Source: Alphaproteobacteria bacterium (GTDB lineage: Bacteria > Pseudomonadota > Alphaproteobacteria > UBA8366 > GCA-2717185). From it: a stretch of DNA of 37,006 nucleotides. Position numbers and translations under genes: made by a program. The notes beneath the pieces were generated by a model. The model saw only the letters and a list, made by a program, of their open reading frames with translations. It did no database searches and was not told where the DNA came from. Positions 16,198-25,736 of this stretch are shown here, piece after piece; within the stretch, counting starts at the first letter, position 1; the number at the start of each line of letters is the position of its first letter. Location: contig JAJFJB010000317.1 in the NCBI GenBank assembly GCA_021774435.1, positions 1 through 37,006 on the forward strand. Reading direction: 5' to 3'.

Positions 16198-17049
16198 ATG
16201 GCGAAGCAGAACATGGAGGTGCGGCGGGTTGCCGGTTCGCTAGGCGCCGATGTCTTTGGTGTCGACCTGTCGCAGGATGTCGGCAATCAGGTCTATGATG
16301 ACATCCACCAAGCCTTTCTTGATCATCAAGTTTTATTCATCCGCGACCAAAATCTGACGCCGCCGCAGCAGGCCGACTTTGCGCGGCGCTTTGGGCCGCT
16401 CAACGAATATCCCTTCGTAAAGGGGCTAGAAAACGCACCGGAGATCATCGAGATCGTCAAAGAACCGGACGAGACGATTAACTTCGGCGGTGTTTGGCAT
16501 TCCGATACGACATATTTGGATGACCCGCCACTTGGCACCGTTCTGTATGCATTGGAAGTGCCGCCCGCCGGCGGCGATACGATGTACGCGAATATGTATG
16601 ATGCCTACGATGCCTTATCGGACGGGATGAAGCGGATGCTCTCCTCCCTTGTTGGTATAAGCAGTGCCGCATTGCGCCGTTCGGGTGGGCGGGCCAAAGG
16701 CATCGGCAAGGATAGCACGATGACGCCACTTAATATGGACAAAGCCGAGGCGATCATGGCCGAACATCCGGTGGTTCGGACACATCCCGAGACGGGCCGC
16801 AAAGCATTGTACGTGAATAGCGCGCACACGGTCTCGTTTAAGGGCATGACGGAAGCGGAGAGCAAACCCTTGATCGAGTTTCTCTGCACACACGCAACAC
16901 GCCCAGAATTTACATGCCGTTTTAAATGGGAGGTCGGAACGCTCGCAATTTGGGACAACCGTTGTGTCCAGCATTTTGCGATCAACGACTATCATGGCGA
17001 GCGCCGGCGCATGCATCGTGCGACAATAACCGGCGACCGGCCGCATTAA
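16198..17049 (+). CDS. TauD/TfdA-family 2-oxoglutarate dioxygenase
   Basis: A 283-aa Fe(II)/2-oxoglutarate dioxygenase. The iron ligands line up with E. coli TauD: H101 and D103 in WHSDTTY, and H259 in WDNRCVQHFAINDY. R270 and R274 (ERRRMHRATI) match the arginines that hold 2-oxoglutarate. Family members hydroxylate an unactivated carbon beside sulfonate, aryloxy, sulfate or amine groups, releasing sulfite, phenol or a similar product. First gene of the plus-strand operon (17 bases before the short acyl-CoA dehydrogenase) and divergent from the LysR gene. This suggests it performs the opening oxidation, or a cleavage, of the compound later handled as a CoA ester. A split sulfopyruvate-decarboxylase-like enzyme 12 kb away makes a sulfonate worth testing, but nothing here proves it. 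Confidence 0.92.
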   Translation: MAKQNMEVRRVAGSLGADVFGVDLSQDVGNQVYDDIHQAFLDHQVLFIRDQNLTPPQQADFARRFGPLNEYPFVKGLENAPEIIEIVKEPDETINFGGVWHSDTTYLDDPPLGTVLYALEVPPAGGDTMYANMYDAYDALSDGMKRMLSSLVGISSAALRRSGGRAKGIGKDSTMTPLNMDKAEAIMAEHPVVRTHPETGRKALYVNSAHTVSFKGMTEAESKPLIEFLCTHATRPEFTCRFKWEVGTLAIWDNRCVQHFAINDYHGERRRMHRATITGDRPH

Positions 17050-17065
17050 GGGAAGAAAAGCCAAT

Positions 17066-18127
17066 ATGAGCGACGACAACATTATCATCGACGCGACAAC
17101 GCGGATTTTTCAGGATCTCTGCGACCCGCAGACAATAACCAATGCTGCCGATGACAGCTGGAAGGCACCGTTGTGGGAGGCGCTGGAAGAATCGGGGCTG
17201 ACACAGGCCTGGACGCCCGATGATCTGGGTGGTGCCGGGGCAACGATCGTGGATGGCTTCGATGTGTTGCGGGTTTCCGGTGAATTTGCGGTGCCGGTGC
17301 CGCTGGCGGAAACGCTGCTGGCCGGCTGGTTGCTATCGCGGGCGGGTATTATTGTGCCGCAAGGGGCGATGACGATCGCCCCGGCTCGTGCGGGAGAACA
17401 ATTGACACTTGGCGACGATGGATCATTGTCGGGGAAAGTCCGTGATATTCCCTTTGCGAATGAAGCTGGGAAAATCGCTGTCATGGCGCGTCGCGGTGGA
17501 TCGCTGGTTGTTGCACTTGTCGACCGTGCATCCTGTCAGGTCGCAGAAGGCAGTAGCCTGGCAGGCGAGGCTCGCAGCACCGTGGGCTTCGATGGTGTCG
17601 TTCCGGAAGAGGTTTCGAGCCCCGTCGAGGGCTTGAATGAAGATACATTGATGCAAATGGGCGCCGCGGTCCGGACCGCGCAAATGGCCGGCGCCTTGCA
17701 GGCTATCCTCGATATATCGGTCGAATATGCCAAGGAACGGGTGGCGTTCGAGCGACCGATCGGAAAATTTCAGGCGGTGCAGCACAATCTTGCGCGGCTT
17801 GGGGGCGAAGCCGCGGCGGCAATTGCCGCATCTGGTTCGCTGGCGGACACAATCGGCCGTGCCGAACGGTTCGATGATCAAGTTTTCCTGGAAGTTGCCT
17901 CGGCGAAAATTCGTGTTGGCGAAGCAGCGGGTGAAGGGGCGGGAATTGCGCACCAGGCGCATGGTGCGATTGGGTTCACCGCTGAACACATTCTGCATCG
18001 CTTTACGACCCGGTTGTGGTCATGGCGCGATGACTTTGGCAGTGAGAGCGTCTGGGCGGTGCGGCTTGGCGAAATGGTTGCGGCGCGCGGCGCCGATGAT
18101 TTGTGGCCGATGGTTGCAACACAGTAG
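17066..18127 (+). CDS. Acyl-CoA dehydrogenase-like subunit, short form
   Basis: A 353-aa acyl-CoA dehydrogenase homolog. The N-terminal helical domain contains TPDDLGGAGATIVDGFDVLR and the middle beta domain is reduced. The C-terminal helical part has KERVAFERPIGKFQAVQHNLARL (FAD-contacting arginine region) and HQAHGAIGFTAEHILHRFTTRLW. I do not see the SEPxxGSD flavin/substrate motif nor the usual catalytic Glu context at the start of the C-terminal domain. The next gene has both, and follows 17 bases downstream. Unequal dehydrogenase pairs that form mixed tetramers with shared active sites are known from steroid side-chain degradation; this pair fits that pattern. ATG at 17066 follows GGGAAG. 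Substrate unknown. Confidence 0.88.
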   Translation: MSDDNIIIDATTRIFQDLCDPQTITNAADDSWKAPLWEALEESGLTQAWTPDDLGGAGATIVDGFDVLRVSGEFAVPVPLAETLLAGWLLSRAGIIVPQGAMTIAPARAGEQLTLGDDGSLSGKVRDIPFANEAGKIAVMARRGGSLVVALVDRASCQVAEGSSLAGEARSTVGFDGVVPEEVSSPVEGLNEDTLMQMGAAVRTAQMAGALQAILDISVEYAKERVAFERPIGKFQAVQHNLARLGGEAAAAIAASGSLADTIGRAERFDDQVFLEVASAKIRVGEAAGEGAGIAHQAHGAIGFTAEHILHRFTTRLWSWRDDFGSESVWAVRLGEMVAARGADDLWPMVATQ

Positions 18128-18144
18128 GTGGGAGAAGTTTAGAT

Positions 18145-19308
18145 ATGTCCAGTGCAATACAATTCGATCCAATCCGACTCCCGCCCGAAGCCGAGGCACT
18201 CCGCGTCGAGGTGCGTGAATTTCTCAGGCAAGAGATTGATGCCGGTACGTTTGACCCCATCACCGCGCCTTACCGGGATGGATTCAACCTTGAATTCAGT
18301 CACCGCGTCGGTGAGAAAGGTTGGATCGGACTGACCTGGCCGAAGCAATATGGCGGGCAAGAGCGTAGTTTTCTCGAACGTTATGTCGTCACCGAAGAAT
18401 TCCGCGCCGTCAGCGCGCCGACCCGCGTGCATTTCACCGCCGACCGGCAGAGTGGTCCGGTCCTGATCAAATATGCGCCGGAGCATATCAAGATGGATAT
18501 TCTGCCGCGGATCACGCGCGGCGAATGCTGTTTCTGCATCGGTATGAGCGAGCCTGGCTCCGGTTCCGATCTGTTCGCGGCGAGCACGCGCGCCACGAAA
18601 ACAGACGGCGGCTGGCTGATCAATGGAGCCAAAGTCTGGACCAGTAGTGCGCACCGGGCGGATTACATGATCGGATTGTTCCGCACCTCGTCGTCGACGG
18701 AAGAAAACCGCCGCCATGGCCTGACATCCTTTTTGGTCGATATGAAGAATACGCCGGGAATCACGGTCAACCCGATCAATCACATGACCGGTGTTCACGA
18801 GTTCAATGAAGTCGTCGTCGAGGACGCCTTCGTGCCGGACGACAATGTGCTGGGTGAAATCGATTCCGCCTGGAAGCAGGCGACCAGCGAACTGGCGTAT
18901 GAACGCAGTGGGCCGGAAAGGTTCCTCGAAACCATTTATATCCTTACCGAACTGGTTCGGGCGCTGGGCGACAAGCCTGACAAGCGGGGCGCGGAAGGGA
19001 TCGGCCGATTGGTTGCCCAACTGCATACGATGCGACGGATGTCGGTTTCCGTAAACGGCATGTTGCAGGCGGGAAAAGAGCCAACGCTCGAAGGCTCGAT
19101 CGTCAAGGATATGGGCACGCAATGGGAGCAAAGATTGCCGCAACGTGCCCGCGAACTCGCGGCCTTTGTCGATGAGGATGCAGGGAACCGCGCCGATTTC
19201 GACGAGCTTCTGCGGTTTGCCACGATGATCGCGCCGAAATTGACGATCCAGGGCGGAACAACGGAAGTGTTGCGTGGCATTATCGCGCGCGGCCTTGGCC
19301 TTCGCTGA
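18145..19308 (+). CDS. Acyl-CoA dehydrogenase, likely partner of the short form
   Basis: A 387-aa acyl-CoA dehydrogenase. Clear motifs are GMSEPGSGSDLFAAS (133-147), INGAKVWTSSAH (159-170), LAYERSGPERF (E253, the probable base) and the C-terminal IQGGTTEVLRGIIARGLGLR. Start 18145 (MSSAIQF) is preceded by GGTGGGAGAAG; the frame runs 14 codons upstream into the previous gene without a better start. Only 17 bases separate it from the short dehydrogenase-like subunit, and the NDP-forming CoA ligase begins 38 bases after it. Together with the separate dehydrogenase at 13539-14768, the locus has three such proteins. Electron acceptor genes are not in the window. Confidence 0.92.
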   Translation: MSSAIQFDPIRLPPEAEALRVEVREFLRQEIDAGTFDPITAPYRDGFNLEFSHRVGEKGWIGLTWPKQYGGQERSFLERYVVTEEFRAVSAPTRVHFTADRQSGPVLIKYAPEHIKMDILPRITRGECCFCIGMSEPGSGSDLFAASTRATKTDGGWLINGAKVWTSSAHRADYMIGLFRTSSSTEENRRHGLTSFLVDMKNTPGITVNPINHMTGVHEFNEVVVEDAFVPDDNVLGEIDSAWKQATSELAYERSGPERFLETIYILTELVRALGDKPDKRGAEGIGRLVAQLHTMRRMSVSVNGMLQAGKEPTLEGSIVKDMGTQWEQRLPQRARELAAFVDEDAGNRADFDELLRFATMIAPKLTIQGGTTEVLRGIIARGLGLR

Positions 19309-19346
19309 GGTTTTGCCAGACAGGAAACAAGCGGGAAATCTAGTCT

Positions 19347-21494
19347 ATGCCTGATATCGGCGCTCTTCTATCGCCGACGACCGTTGCTGTCGTCGGTGCG
19401 GCCTCCGACCCTCATATTCTTCGCGGCCGTATCATGCAGGTTATGGGCGGCCATCCCTTCAAGGGACGGGTTTATCCGGTAAGCCGCAGCAGCGACGAAA
19501 TAATGGGTCTAAAGGCCTATAAGACTGTTTCCGATTTACCGGAAATCGTCGATATGGCGGTGCTGATCATCCCGGCGAAGTTCGTGCCCGATACGCTTGA
19601 AGAATGCGGTGCGATGGGGATCCGTGCGGCGCAAATCATTACGTCCGGCTTCGCCGAGGAGGTGGATGGCGAGGGTGGCGATATGCAGCAGCGTATCCGC
19701 GACATAGCCGAAAAATACGACATGGCGGTTTGTGGCCCGAATTCAGAAGGCTTCGCCAACATGGGCCTTGATTTCTGCCCTACCTTCAGCCCGGCGGTTG
19801 ATGATCCGGATACATCGCTGATGCCGCAATGGTGCAATGATAATCACATCGGTGTCGTCGCGCAGAGCGGCGGCATGGGGTTCGCGTTCTATGACCGCGG
19901 ACGGCCGAAGCAACTTCCATTCAGCTATGTCATCACGACGGGTAACGAGGCATGCCTGGAGGGTTTTCAACTCGTCGATTACATGCTCGATGACGGGAAC
20001 ACTGAAGTCATTGTGATGTTCATTGAGGACATTAAATCACCGGAAATTTATGCAACTGTCGCTGAAAAGTCGCTTCGGGCCGGCAAGCCGATCATTGTAA
20101 CAAAAATTGGACACTCGCAAGCGGGACAGCGCGCGGCCGCATCGCACACGGCGGCGCTCGCGGGATCCTATTCCGCGTATAACGCGATGTTTGAGCGTTA
20201 TGGCGTAATCGAAGGGCGGGATATCGAGGAGATTGTCGATATTGCGTCCGGCTTTTCCTTCTGGGGCGATCGTCTGCCGAAAGGCAAACGGGTTGGTATC
20301 ATCACCGGTTCCGGCGGCGCTGGCGGTTGGATGGCGGATACGGCGGTTGAGGCCGGGTTATCGGTACCGCCGCTCGATGCGAAGACTCGAGCGCAGATCG
20401 AAGCTCTCTTGCCAAGTTATGGGACGGCGCAGAACCCGATCGACGGGACAGCGGGGGCAATTCGGGAAGTCGGCTATCCGAATCTAATCCGAATGACGGC
20501 GGCTTCCGATGAGGTCGATGCGATCATCGCCATAGCATCGGCGCGCAATGCGTCACGGTATGAGCCGGATTTGGAACCGATGACGGCGGTGGCGCGGGAG
20601 GCAGAAAAACCGATTTTCTTCAATTCCTACACGATGCCGAAACCGGAAGGCTTCGCCGTATTCGGCCGTGCCGGGTTTCCTGTGTTCACGAACATGCGGA
20701 ATACGGCACATGTGATATCTTGCCTTGCTGATTACCGAGCATTCCGGGAAAAATTTCTCAAGATCCCATCAATTGACACGGTTTCCAAGAAACCCGCTGA
20801 TTTATCGGAGGCATTCTCGCAAGCAGGCGATACACTCACGGAGTATGAGTCGAAACATATACTCGCGGCTTACGGCGTTTCGACACCGCAGGAAATTCTC
20901 GCCAACAACGCTGATGCCGCTGCTGATGCAATGGCGGGTATGGGCGGGCCGGTTGCCTTGAAGGTGCAATCTCCCGACATCATTCACAAAACCGAAGCCG
21001 GGGCGGTTGCGCTTGGGCTTGAAAGCGGCGAGGCCGTCCGGGCTGGGTTCGACAGGATTATCGATAATGCCCGTGCCTATAATGCAAACGCGGCGATTAA
21101 GGGTGTGCTGGTGCAGCCGATGGCGCCACCGGGCCGCGAAATTATTCTGGGCATCAATCGTGACGAGGCGTTTGGCCCGATGTTGATGATAGGGTTGGGT
21201 GGCGTTTATGTAGAGGTGATGCGCGATGTTGTCTTCGCTCCGGCACCTGTCGGCCGCGAGGAAGCGAAAATGATGCTCGATCGCCTTCAGGGTGTGGCGC
21301 TTTTGCATGGCGTTCGCGGCGAGCCGCCAGCGGACATCGATGCTTTGATCGATCTTATGGTAACGGTATCCTGCATTGCAGACGATTGGCGCGATGACAT
21401 TGCAGAGATTGATTTGAATCCTGTTCTTGTTCATCCAAAGGGGGAAGGATTGACAATTGTCGACGCGCTAGTCGTCAAGACAAAACAAGTCTAA
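19347..21494 (+). CDS. NDP-forming acyl-CoA synthetase (acetate-CoA ligase type)
   Basis: A 715-aa fused acyl-CoA synthetase of the acetyl-CoA synthetase (ADP-forming) / succinyl-CoA synthetase-like superfamily. The CoA-binding domain starts at residue 8 (SPTTVAVVGAASDP). The ligase domains follow with VCGPNSEGFANMG, and ASHTAALAG contains H267, the residue phosphorylated in this family. The C-terminal ATP-grasp domain (about 490-710) includes GGPVALKVQSPDIIHKTEAGA. It makes an acyl-CoA from acid, CoA and ATP, reversibly, giving ADP and phosphate. Last gene of the TauD-dehydrogenase operon. Its presence alongside an AMP-forming ligase in the facing operon suggests two acids are activated, for example an entry substrate and a released fragment. 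That role split is inference. Confidence 0.92.
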   Translation: MPDIGALLSPTTVAVVGAASDPHILRGRIMQVMGGHPFKGRVYPVSRSSDEIMGLKAYKTVSDLPEIVDMAVLIIPAKFVPDTLEECGAMGIRAAQIITSGFAEEVDGEGGDMQQRIRDIAEKYDMAVCGPNSEGFANMGLDFCPTFSPAVDDPDTSLMPQWCNDNHIGVVAQSGGMGFAFYDRGRPKQLPFSYVITTGNEACLEGFQLVDYMLDDGNTEVIVMFIEDIKSPEIYATVAEKSLRAGKPIIVTKIGHSQAGQRAAASHTAALAGSYSAYNAMFERYGVIEGRDIEEIVDIASGFSFWGDRLPKGKRVGIITGSGGAGGWMADTAVEAGLSVPPLDAKTRAQIEALLPSYGTAQNPIDGTAGAIREVGYPNLIRMTAASDEVDAIIAIASARNASRYEPDLEPMTAVAREAEKPIFFNSYTMPKPEGFAVFGRAGFPVFTNMRNTAHVISCLADYRAFREKFLKIPSIDTVSKKPADLSEAFSQAGDTLTEYESKHILAAYGVSTPQEILANNADAAADAMAGMGGPVALKVQSPDIIHKTEAGAVALGLESGEAVRAGFDRIIDNARAYNANAAIKGVLVQPMAPPGREIILGINRDEAFGPMLMIGLGGVYVEVMRDVVFAPAPVGREEAKMMLDRLQGVALLHGVRGEPPADIDALIDLMVTVSCIADDWRDDIAEIDLNPVLVHPKGEGLTIVDALVVKTKQV

Positions 21495-21620
21495 TTCACG
21501 GCAATTTGAGCCTTTTGATTATGGGGCTCGATTGTTAAGCTGCGCACAGCAATCTGCCGGACTCCCGCAGCGCGAGTGGGAGTAATAAGGCGGAAATTGG
21601 AACAGAGAGCGATACACGAA

Positions 21621-22589
21621 ATGGCAGACACGATTCTTGAACTCGATGATCTGACAATCCGTTTTAAGTTGAAGCGTGGCGACCTTACCGCCGTGAATGG
21701 CGTGTCATTTAAGGTCAAACGCGGCGAAACATTTGGATTGGTGGGTGAGTCCGGCTCCGGCAAAACAGTAACCGCGCGTTCGATCATGCGGTTGGTACCC
21801 ATGCCCCCGGGCGAAATCCTCAAGGGCAAGGTGCTTTTCGAAGGCGAAAGCGTCTACGACAAGTCCGATCAGGAAATGCGTGAGATGCGCGGCAGCAAGG
21901 TCGCAATGGTTTTTCAGGAACCGATGAGCGCGCTCAACCCCGTTTTTACGGTTGGAAGCCAAATTGGCGACGCGTTGCGTACCAACATGGGGATGAGCAA
22001 GCAGGAGGCGCAAGAACGTACCGTTGAGCTCTTGCAACTCGTCGGTATTCCCTCGCCGGGGTCGCGCCTTGACAGCTATGTCCATGAATTCAGCGGCGGC
22101 ATGCGCCAGCGTGTCATGCTGGCGATGGCCTTGAGTTGCGATCCGACATTTCTTATCGCGGATGAACCGACGACGGCGCTCGATGTGACGATTCAGGCGA
22201 CGATCCTGGAACTGATCGAAAGCATGATCGACCGCTTTGGCATGTCGCTCATTTTCATTACGCATAATTTAGGTGTTGTCGCGCATGCTTGCGATACGAT
22301 CGGCGTGATGTATGCCTCGCACATTGTCGAACTCGGATCGACGCAGGAATTGTTCAAGAATCCGCAGCACCCGTATACGATAGGGCTACTGAATTCCATT
22401 CCACGCCTTGACCATCAGTCGAAATATTTGACGCCGATCAAGGGGCTGGTTTGCAACATGATGAACCCGCCAACGGGATGCAAATTCCACCCGCGGTGCG
22501 ACAAGGCGATGGATATCTGTCGCAAGGAAATACCGCAAATGAAAGAACTCGCGCCGGGACACTTCGCGGCGTGTCATCTGCATAATTAA
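21621..22589 (+). CDS. ABC transporter ATPase, DppD/OppD type
   Basis: A 322-aa ATPase of the peptide/opine/nickel (PepT) class. Walker A is GESGSGKT, the Q-loop is [12 protein letters not shown], the signature is [12 protein letters not shown], Walker B is [12 protein letters not shown], and the switch His is in FITHNLG. The C-terminal oligopeptide-type extension with clustered cysteines ([15 protein letters not shown]) is present. Start 21621 (MADTILEL) is preferred over a GTG 15 codons upstream because it begins at the family's N-terminus. It is followed 24 bases later by the DppF-type ATPase. The matching permeases and binding protein are encoded on the opposite strand just beyond a shared terminator. 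It powers uptake at the cytoplasmic face of the inner membrane. Confidence 0.92.
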   Translation: MADTILELDDLTIRFKLKRGDLTAVNGVSFKVKRGETFGLVGESGSGKTVTARSIMRLVPMPPGEILKGKVLFEGESVYDKSDQEMREMRGSKVAMVFQEPMSALNPVFTVGSQIGDALRTNMGMSKQEAQERTVELLQLVGIPSPGSRLDSYVHEFSGGMRQRVMLAMALSCDPTFLIADEPTTALDVTIQATILELIESMIDRFGMSLIFITHNLGVVAHACDTIGVMYASHIVELGSTQELFKNPQHPYTIGLLNSIPRLDHQSKYLTPIKGLVCNMMNPPTGCKFHPRCDKAMDICRKEIPQMKELAPGHFAACHLHN

Positions 22590-22613
22590 TTCACAGATTT
22601 GGAAGAGCGACAG

Positions 22614-23591
22614 ATGACCGAAAATCTTCTCGAAGTGCGCGGCCTGACCAAGCATTTCATGCTCGATAACGATACCGTTTCCCGGATGGCGGGGAAGACC
22701 CGTACCCTGAAGGCCGTCGATGGGATCGATTTTTTTATCAAACGCGGTGAGACGCTTGGCCTTGTTGGCGAAAGCGGTTGCGGCAAATCGACGACAGCAC
22801 GGCTTATCACGCGGTTGGTTGAACCAAGCAACGGCGAGGTCTTGCTCAAGGGCGAGAATCTTCTCAAATACAACCGTTCTCAGATGCAGGAAGTGCGCAA
22901 GACGGTTCAGCTGGTGTTCCAGGACCCCTACAGTTCATTGAATCCCAGCAAAACCATTATTAAAATCCTCAGCCGGCCATTGGAGGTTCATAAGCTTGCC
23001 AACAGCTGGAAAGAAAAGCGGCGGCGGGTTCTCGAACTTTTGAGTCTCGTCGGTCTGGGCGAGGAGCACGCGGACCGCTATCCCCATGAGTTCAGTGGTG
23101 GGCAGCGTCAGCGTATCGCGATCGCGCGGGCGCTCGCGGTAAGTCCGGAACTGATCATTGGCGACGAGCCGGTCTCGGCCCTGGACGTTTCGATTCAAGC
23201 ACAAATCCTAAACCTGTTCCGCGACTTGCAGGAACAGTTTTCACTGACATATTTGTTCATTGCGCATGATCTGAGTGTTATCCGGCATATCAGCGATCGG
23301 GTGGCCGTGATGTATGTCGGTAAAATTGTTGAAGCGGGCGATGTCGTCGAAATTTTCGAAAACCCCAAACACCCTTATACGAAGGCGTTGCTGCAGGCCG
23401 TTCCCGAAGCGGATCCGGACAAGCCGCCACCGCATCTGGTGCTGCAAGGTGAAGTGGCGACGCCAATCGATCCACCACCGGGCTGCCGGCTTTGCGCACG
23501 CTGCCCTCTCGCCGACGATTATTGCGCGGAAGTTGCACCGGAATTGAGAGACGATGGTGATGAGCACTATGTAGCGTGTCACAAGGTCTGA
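22614..23591 (+). CDS. ABC transporter ATPase, DppF/OppF type
   Basis: A 325-aa ATPase pairing with the DppD-type subunit. Walker A is GESGCGKST, the Q-loop VFQDPYSSLNP, the signature FSGGQRQRIAIA and Walker B LIIGDEPVSALD. The C-terminal extension has CRLCARCPLADDYC. Start 22614 is chosen because GGAAGAG stands 6 bases upstream; a TTG five codons earlier overlaps that site and is unlikely. Length is typical. It ends 69 bases before a strong hairpin-plus-T-run terminator that also faces the convergent permease gene. Substrate follows from the binding protein and is not known. Confidence in subunit type is high. Confidence 0.92.
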   Translation: MTENLLEVRGLTKHFMLDNDTVSRMAGKTRTLKAVDGIDFFIKRGETLGLVGESGCGKSTTARLITRLVEPSNGEVLLKGENLLKYNRSQMQEVRKTVQLVFQDPYSSLNPSKTIIKILSRPLEVHKLANSWKEKRRRVLELLSLVGLGEEHADRYPHEFSGGQRQRIAIARALAVSPELIIGDEPVSALDVSIQAQILNLFRDLQEQFSLTYLFIAHDLSVIRHISDRVAVMYVGKIVEAGDVVEIFENPKHPYTKALLQAVPEADPDKPPPHLVLQGEVATPIDPPPGCRLCARCPLADDYCAEVAPELRDDGDEHYVACHKV

Positions 23592-23660
23592 ACGAGACAT
23601 CGTAAAGTAACGCGCATCAGGACACTGAATTCCGGCTTGTGAAGCCGGTCGAAAAATTAA

Positions 23661-23691
23661 GGGGCGGTCCTATATGACCGCCCCTTTTTTT
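23661..23691 (+). terminator. Strong intrinsic terminator between convergent transporter units
   Basis: A perfect 9-bp stem, GGGGCGGTC (23661-23669) and GACCGCCCC (23676-23684), with a 6-base loop is followed by seven T residues. On the other strand the stem is followed by TTAATTTTTC, so it can also end the minus-strand permease transcript, whose last gene stops at 23711. Confidence 0.93.
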
Positions 23692-23710
23692 ATCGTGACG
23701 TTTTAACGTT

Positions 23711-24661
23711 CTACCGTTCTGTCATCCTTGGGTCGAGGATATCACGGAGACCGTCGCCAAAGAGGTTGAATGCGAGAACCGTGTAACATATCGCCAATCC
23801 AGGGAAGATCGCGATCAGAGGGTTCGTTTCCATATGATCTCGCGATGCACTTAGGTCCGCACCCCAGTCCGGTGTCGGTGGTGGCGAGCCCAACCCGAGG
23901 AAGGACAAGGCGGCGATAATCAGAATCACGAAGCCCAACCGCACCGTTGCGTTCACGATCAACGGCGAGACGCAATTGGGTAGAATTTGTCGCATAGCGA
24001 TGTAGAGATTTGCCTCACCGATCGTATTCGAGGCTTCGACATATTCCTTTTGTTTTTCCGTGAGGACCGAACTTCGCGCGAGACGGGCCACTTCAGGGAA
24101 GAAGGCAAATCCCAGTGCAAAGACCAATATCAAGTCGTTCCAAAACCCTTCAAGCTTCCATTCTCGAGCAAGGGTTACGATCAATAGGTACAAGAGTATG
24201 CCAGGGAAGGCTAGCAGGCCATCCACAACCCGCATCGCAATTGAGTCAACCCAACCGCCGTAATAGCCTGATAGAACACCATAGGGAATGCCGATTGTGA
24301 GCCCGAATATGACGGCGACAATCGCGATTGATACAAGCCTTCGCCCCCCCCACAGGACCCGGGAATAAATATCCCGGCCATAGCGGTCGGTGCCAAAATA
24401 ATTTTCCGCGCTCGGTGCTTTAAGGAATGCGGAATAGTTCGGTTTGACCGGGTCATGCTTGGCGATCACCGGTGTGAGAAGCAGAATAATGATCAACGAC
24501 ACCAGCATAAGGCCGCCAATGAACGCGGTTTTACTTTTATACAGTTCGCTAAGCGCTTCCTGTAACATGCCGCCGTAGCGAGACATGCGTTCGGCCATTG
24601 TCGGCGGCTGAATCGCTTCTTCGATTCCGCGACGCCCGTTTTGCAGTTCCGTGCTTGACAT
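23711..24661 (-). CDS. ABC transporter permease, DppC type
   Basis: A 316-aa inner-membrane permease of the DppC class. A cytoplasmic N-terminus with a long linker is followed by a first membrane helix (FIGGLMLVSLIIILLLTPVIA), then the periplasmic DPVKPNYSAFLKAPSAENYFGTDRYGRDIYSRVLWGG segment that is a DppC hallmark. Further helices carry the EAA-type loop for ATPase contact (EASNTIGEANLYIAMRQILPNC), and the C-terminus ends in LFGDGLRDILDPR. It starts 13 bases after the DppB-type gene and is the last gene of the minus-strand transport operon. It forms the channel with a DppB-type partner; two candidate partners exist (24675-25625 and 27743-28693). Confidence 0.92.
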   Translation of the reverse strand: MSSTELQNGRRGIEEAIQPPTMAERMSRYGGMLQEALSELYKSKTAFIGGLMLVSLIIILLLTPVIAKHDPVKPNYSAFLKAPSAENYFGTDRYGRDIYSRVLWGGRRLVSIAIVAVIFGLTIGIPYGVLSGYYGGWVDSIAMRVVDGLLAFPGILLYLLIVTLAREWKLEGFWNDLILVFALGFAFFPEVARLARSSVLTEKQKEYVEASNTIGEANLYIAMRQILPNCVSPLIVNATVRLGFVILIIAALSFLGLGSPPPTPDWGADLSASRDHMETNPLIAIFPGLAICYTVLAFNLFGDGLRDILDPRMTER

Positions 24662-24674
24662 GACTCCGGCCCTC

Positions 24675-25625
24675 TTAATTCAATGCGACGCGCGGATTAA
24701 GCACGCGGTATAGCAAGTCGACCAATAGATTTACGCTCACAACGATAATACCGAGCACGAGAATGCCGGCCTGGATGAGCGGGTAGTCATGATCGATAAT
24801 GGCAAGGTAAATCGCCTGCCCAATACCCGGCCATGCGAAAATCGTTTCCAGGACCACCGTGCCGCCCAGCAAGTTTGCCAATTGCAGGCCGCTGATCGTG
24901 ATTGTCGGAATCAACGCATTGCGAAGCGTATATTTGTAAATCACTTTCGAATCCGAAAAACCGAGAGAGCGGGCCGTATCGACATATTCTTTGTTCATTT
25001 CGTCGAGCATGCTCGATCGTGTCAGCCTTGTCGTGTAGGCCGCTTGCCGAAATCCGACCGCAACTGCCGGCAAAATCAGATAGTACAAACTCTGACTTAG
25101 ATCTTCGAACGGGCTGACGTACCCTGATGATGGTAGTAATCCCCAGTGAAGCGAGAAAAGCAGAACGGCCATGATCGCAAACCAGAATTCGGGGATTGAA
25201 ATTCCTATAAGCGATGTGACTTGGGCCGCATAATCAGTCGGCGAGTTTCGTTTTACAGCCGCAATCGATCCCAACGGCACCGCGATGATGATGGAGATAC
25301 CAATGCCCACCAGAGCGAGATAGACCGTTGCCGGGATGGATTCGAACAGTTCCGTGGAAACCGGGCGCCGTGTAATCAGAGATTTTCCGAAATCGCCCTG
25401 TAAGGCCTTGCCGAGCCATATGCCATATTGGACATAAATCGGTTGGTCGAGGCCATATTCCTTCATCAGGAAGGCCCGCAGTTCTTCGTCTTCAGCTTCT
25501 TCGTCACCGATGAGCGTATCGATAACGTCACCGGGTAGAAGCTGAACAAACGAAAAGACCACCACCGTCAGCACGAAAAGCACCGGAATCATGTGGAGAA
25601 TTCGATTGATCGCGTAAATCAGCAT
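24675..25625 (-). CDS. ABC transporter permease, DppB type (copy 1)
   Basis: A 316-aa inner-membrane permease with the DppB layout: an N-terminal helix (ILHMIPVLFVLTVVVFSFV), the LLPGDVIDTL segment, and a periplasmic domain with KEYGLDQPIYVQYGIWLG and DFGKSL. The membrane core follows with TLRNALIPTITISG near the ATPase-contact loop and LETIFAWPGIGQAIY. GAGGAAA precedes the start. It lies between the binding-protein gene and the DppC-type gene, the normal order. A second DppB-type gene of exactly the same length at 27743-28693 matches about four fifths of its residues by eye, with no insertions, so one arose by duplication or both came in from close relatives. Confidence 0.92.
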   Translation of the reverse strand: MLIYAINRILHMIPVLFVLTVVVFSFVQLLPGDVIDTLIGDEEAEDEELRAFLMKEYGLDQPIYVQYGIWLGKALQGDFGKSLITRRPVSTELFESIPATVYLALVGIGISIIIAVPLGSIAAVKRNSPTDYAAQVTSLIGISIPEFWFAIMAVLLFSLHWGLLPSSGYVSPFEDLSQSLYYLILPAVAVGFRQAAYTTRLTRSSMLDEMNKEYVDTARSLGFSDSKVIYKYTLRNALIPTITISGLQLANLLGGTVVLETIFAWPGIGQAIYLAIIDHDYPLIQAGILVLGIIVVSVNLLVDLLYRVLNPRVALN

Positions 25626-25736
25626 GACTGAGATTTCCTCGGAACGACCCTAATACTTTTATCTGCGCTGCAGCTGAGGCGTATTTTTATTGTCGGGACG
25701 TCCGTAACTAACTGAACGATTTGTAAATAAAGGCGA

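Noticed and set aside
21508-21583. Short inverted repeats (GAGCC/GGCTC, ACTCCC/GGGAGT) before the DppD-type gene as regulatory sites
   Set aside because: Arms of 5 and 6 bases with long loops are expected by chance in a region of this size; no other support.
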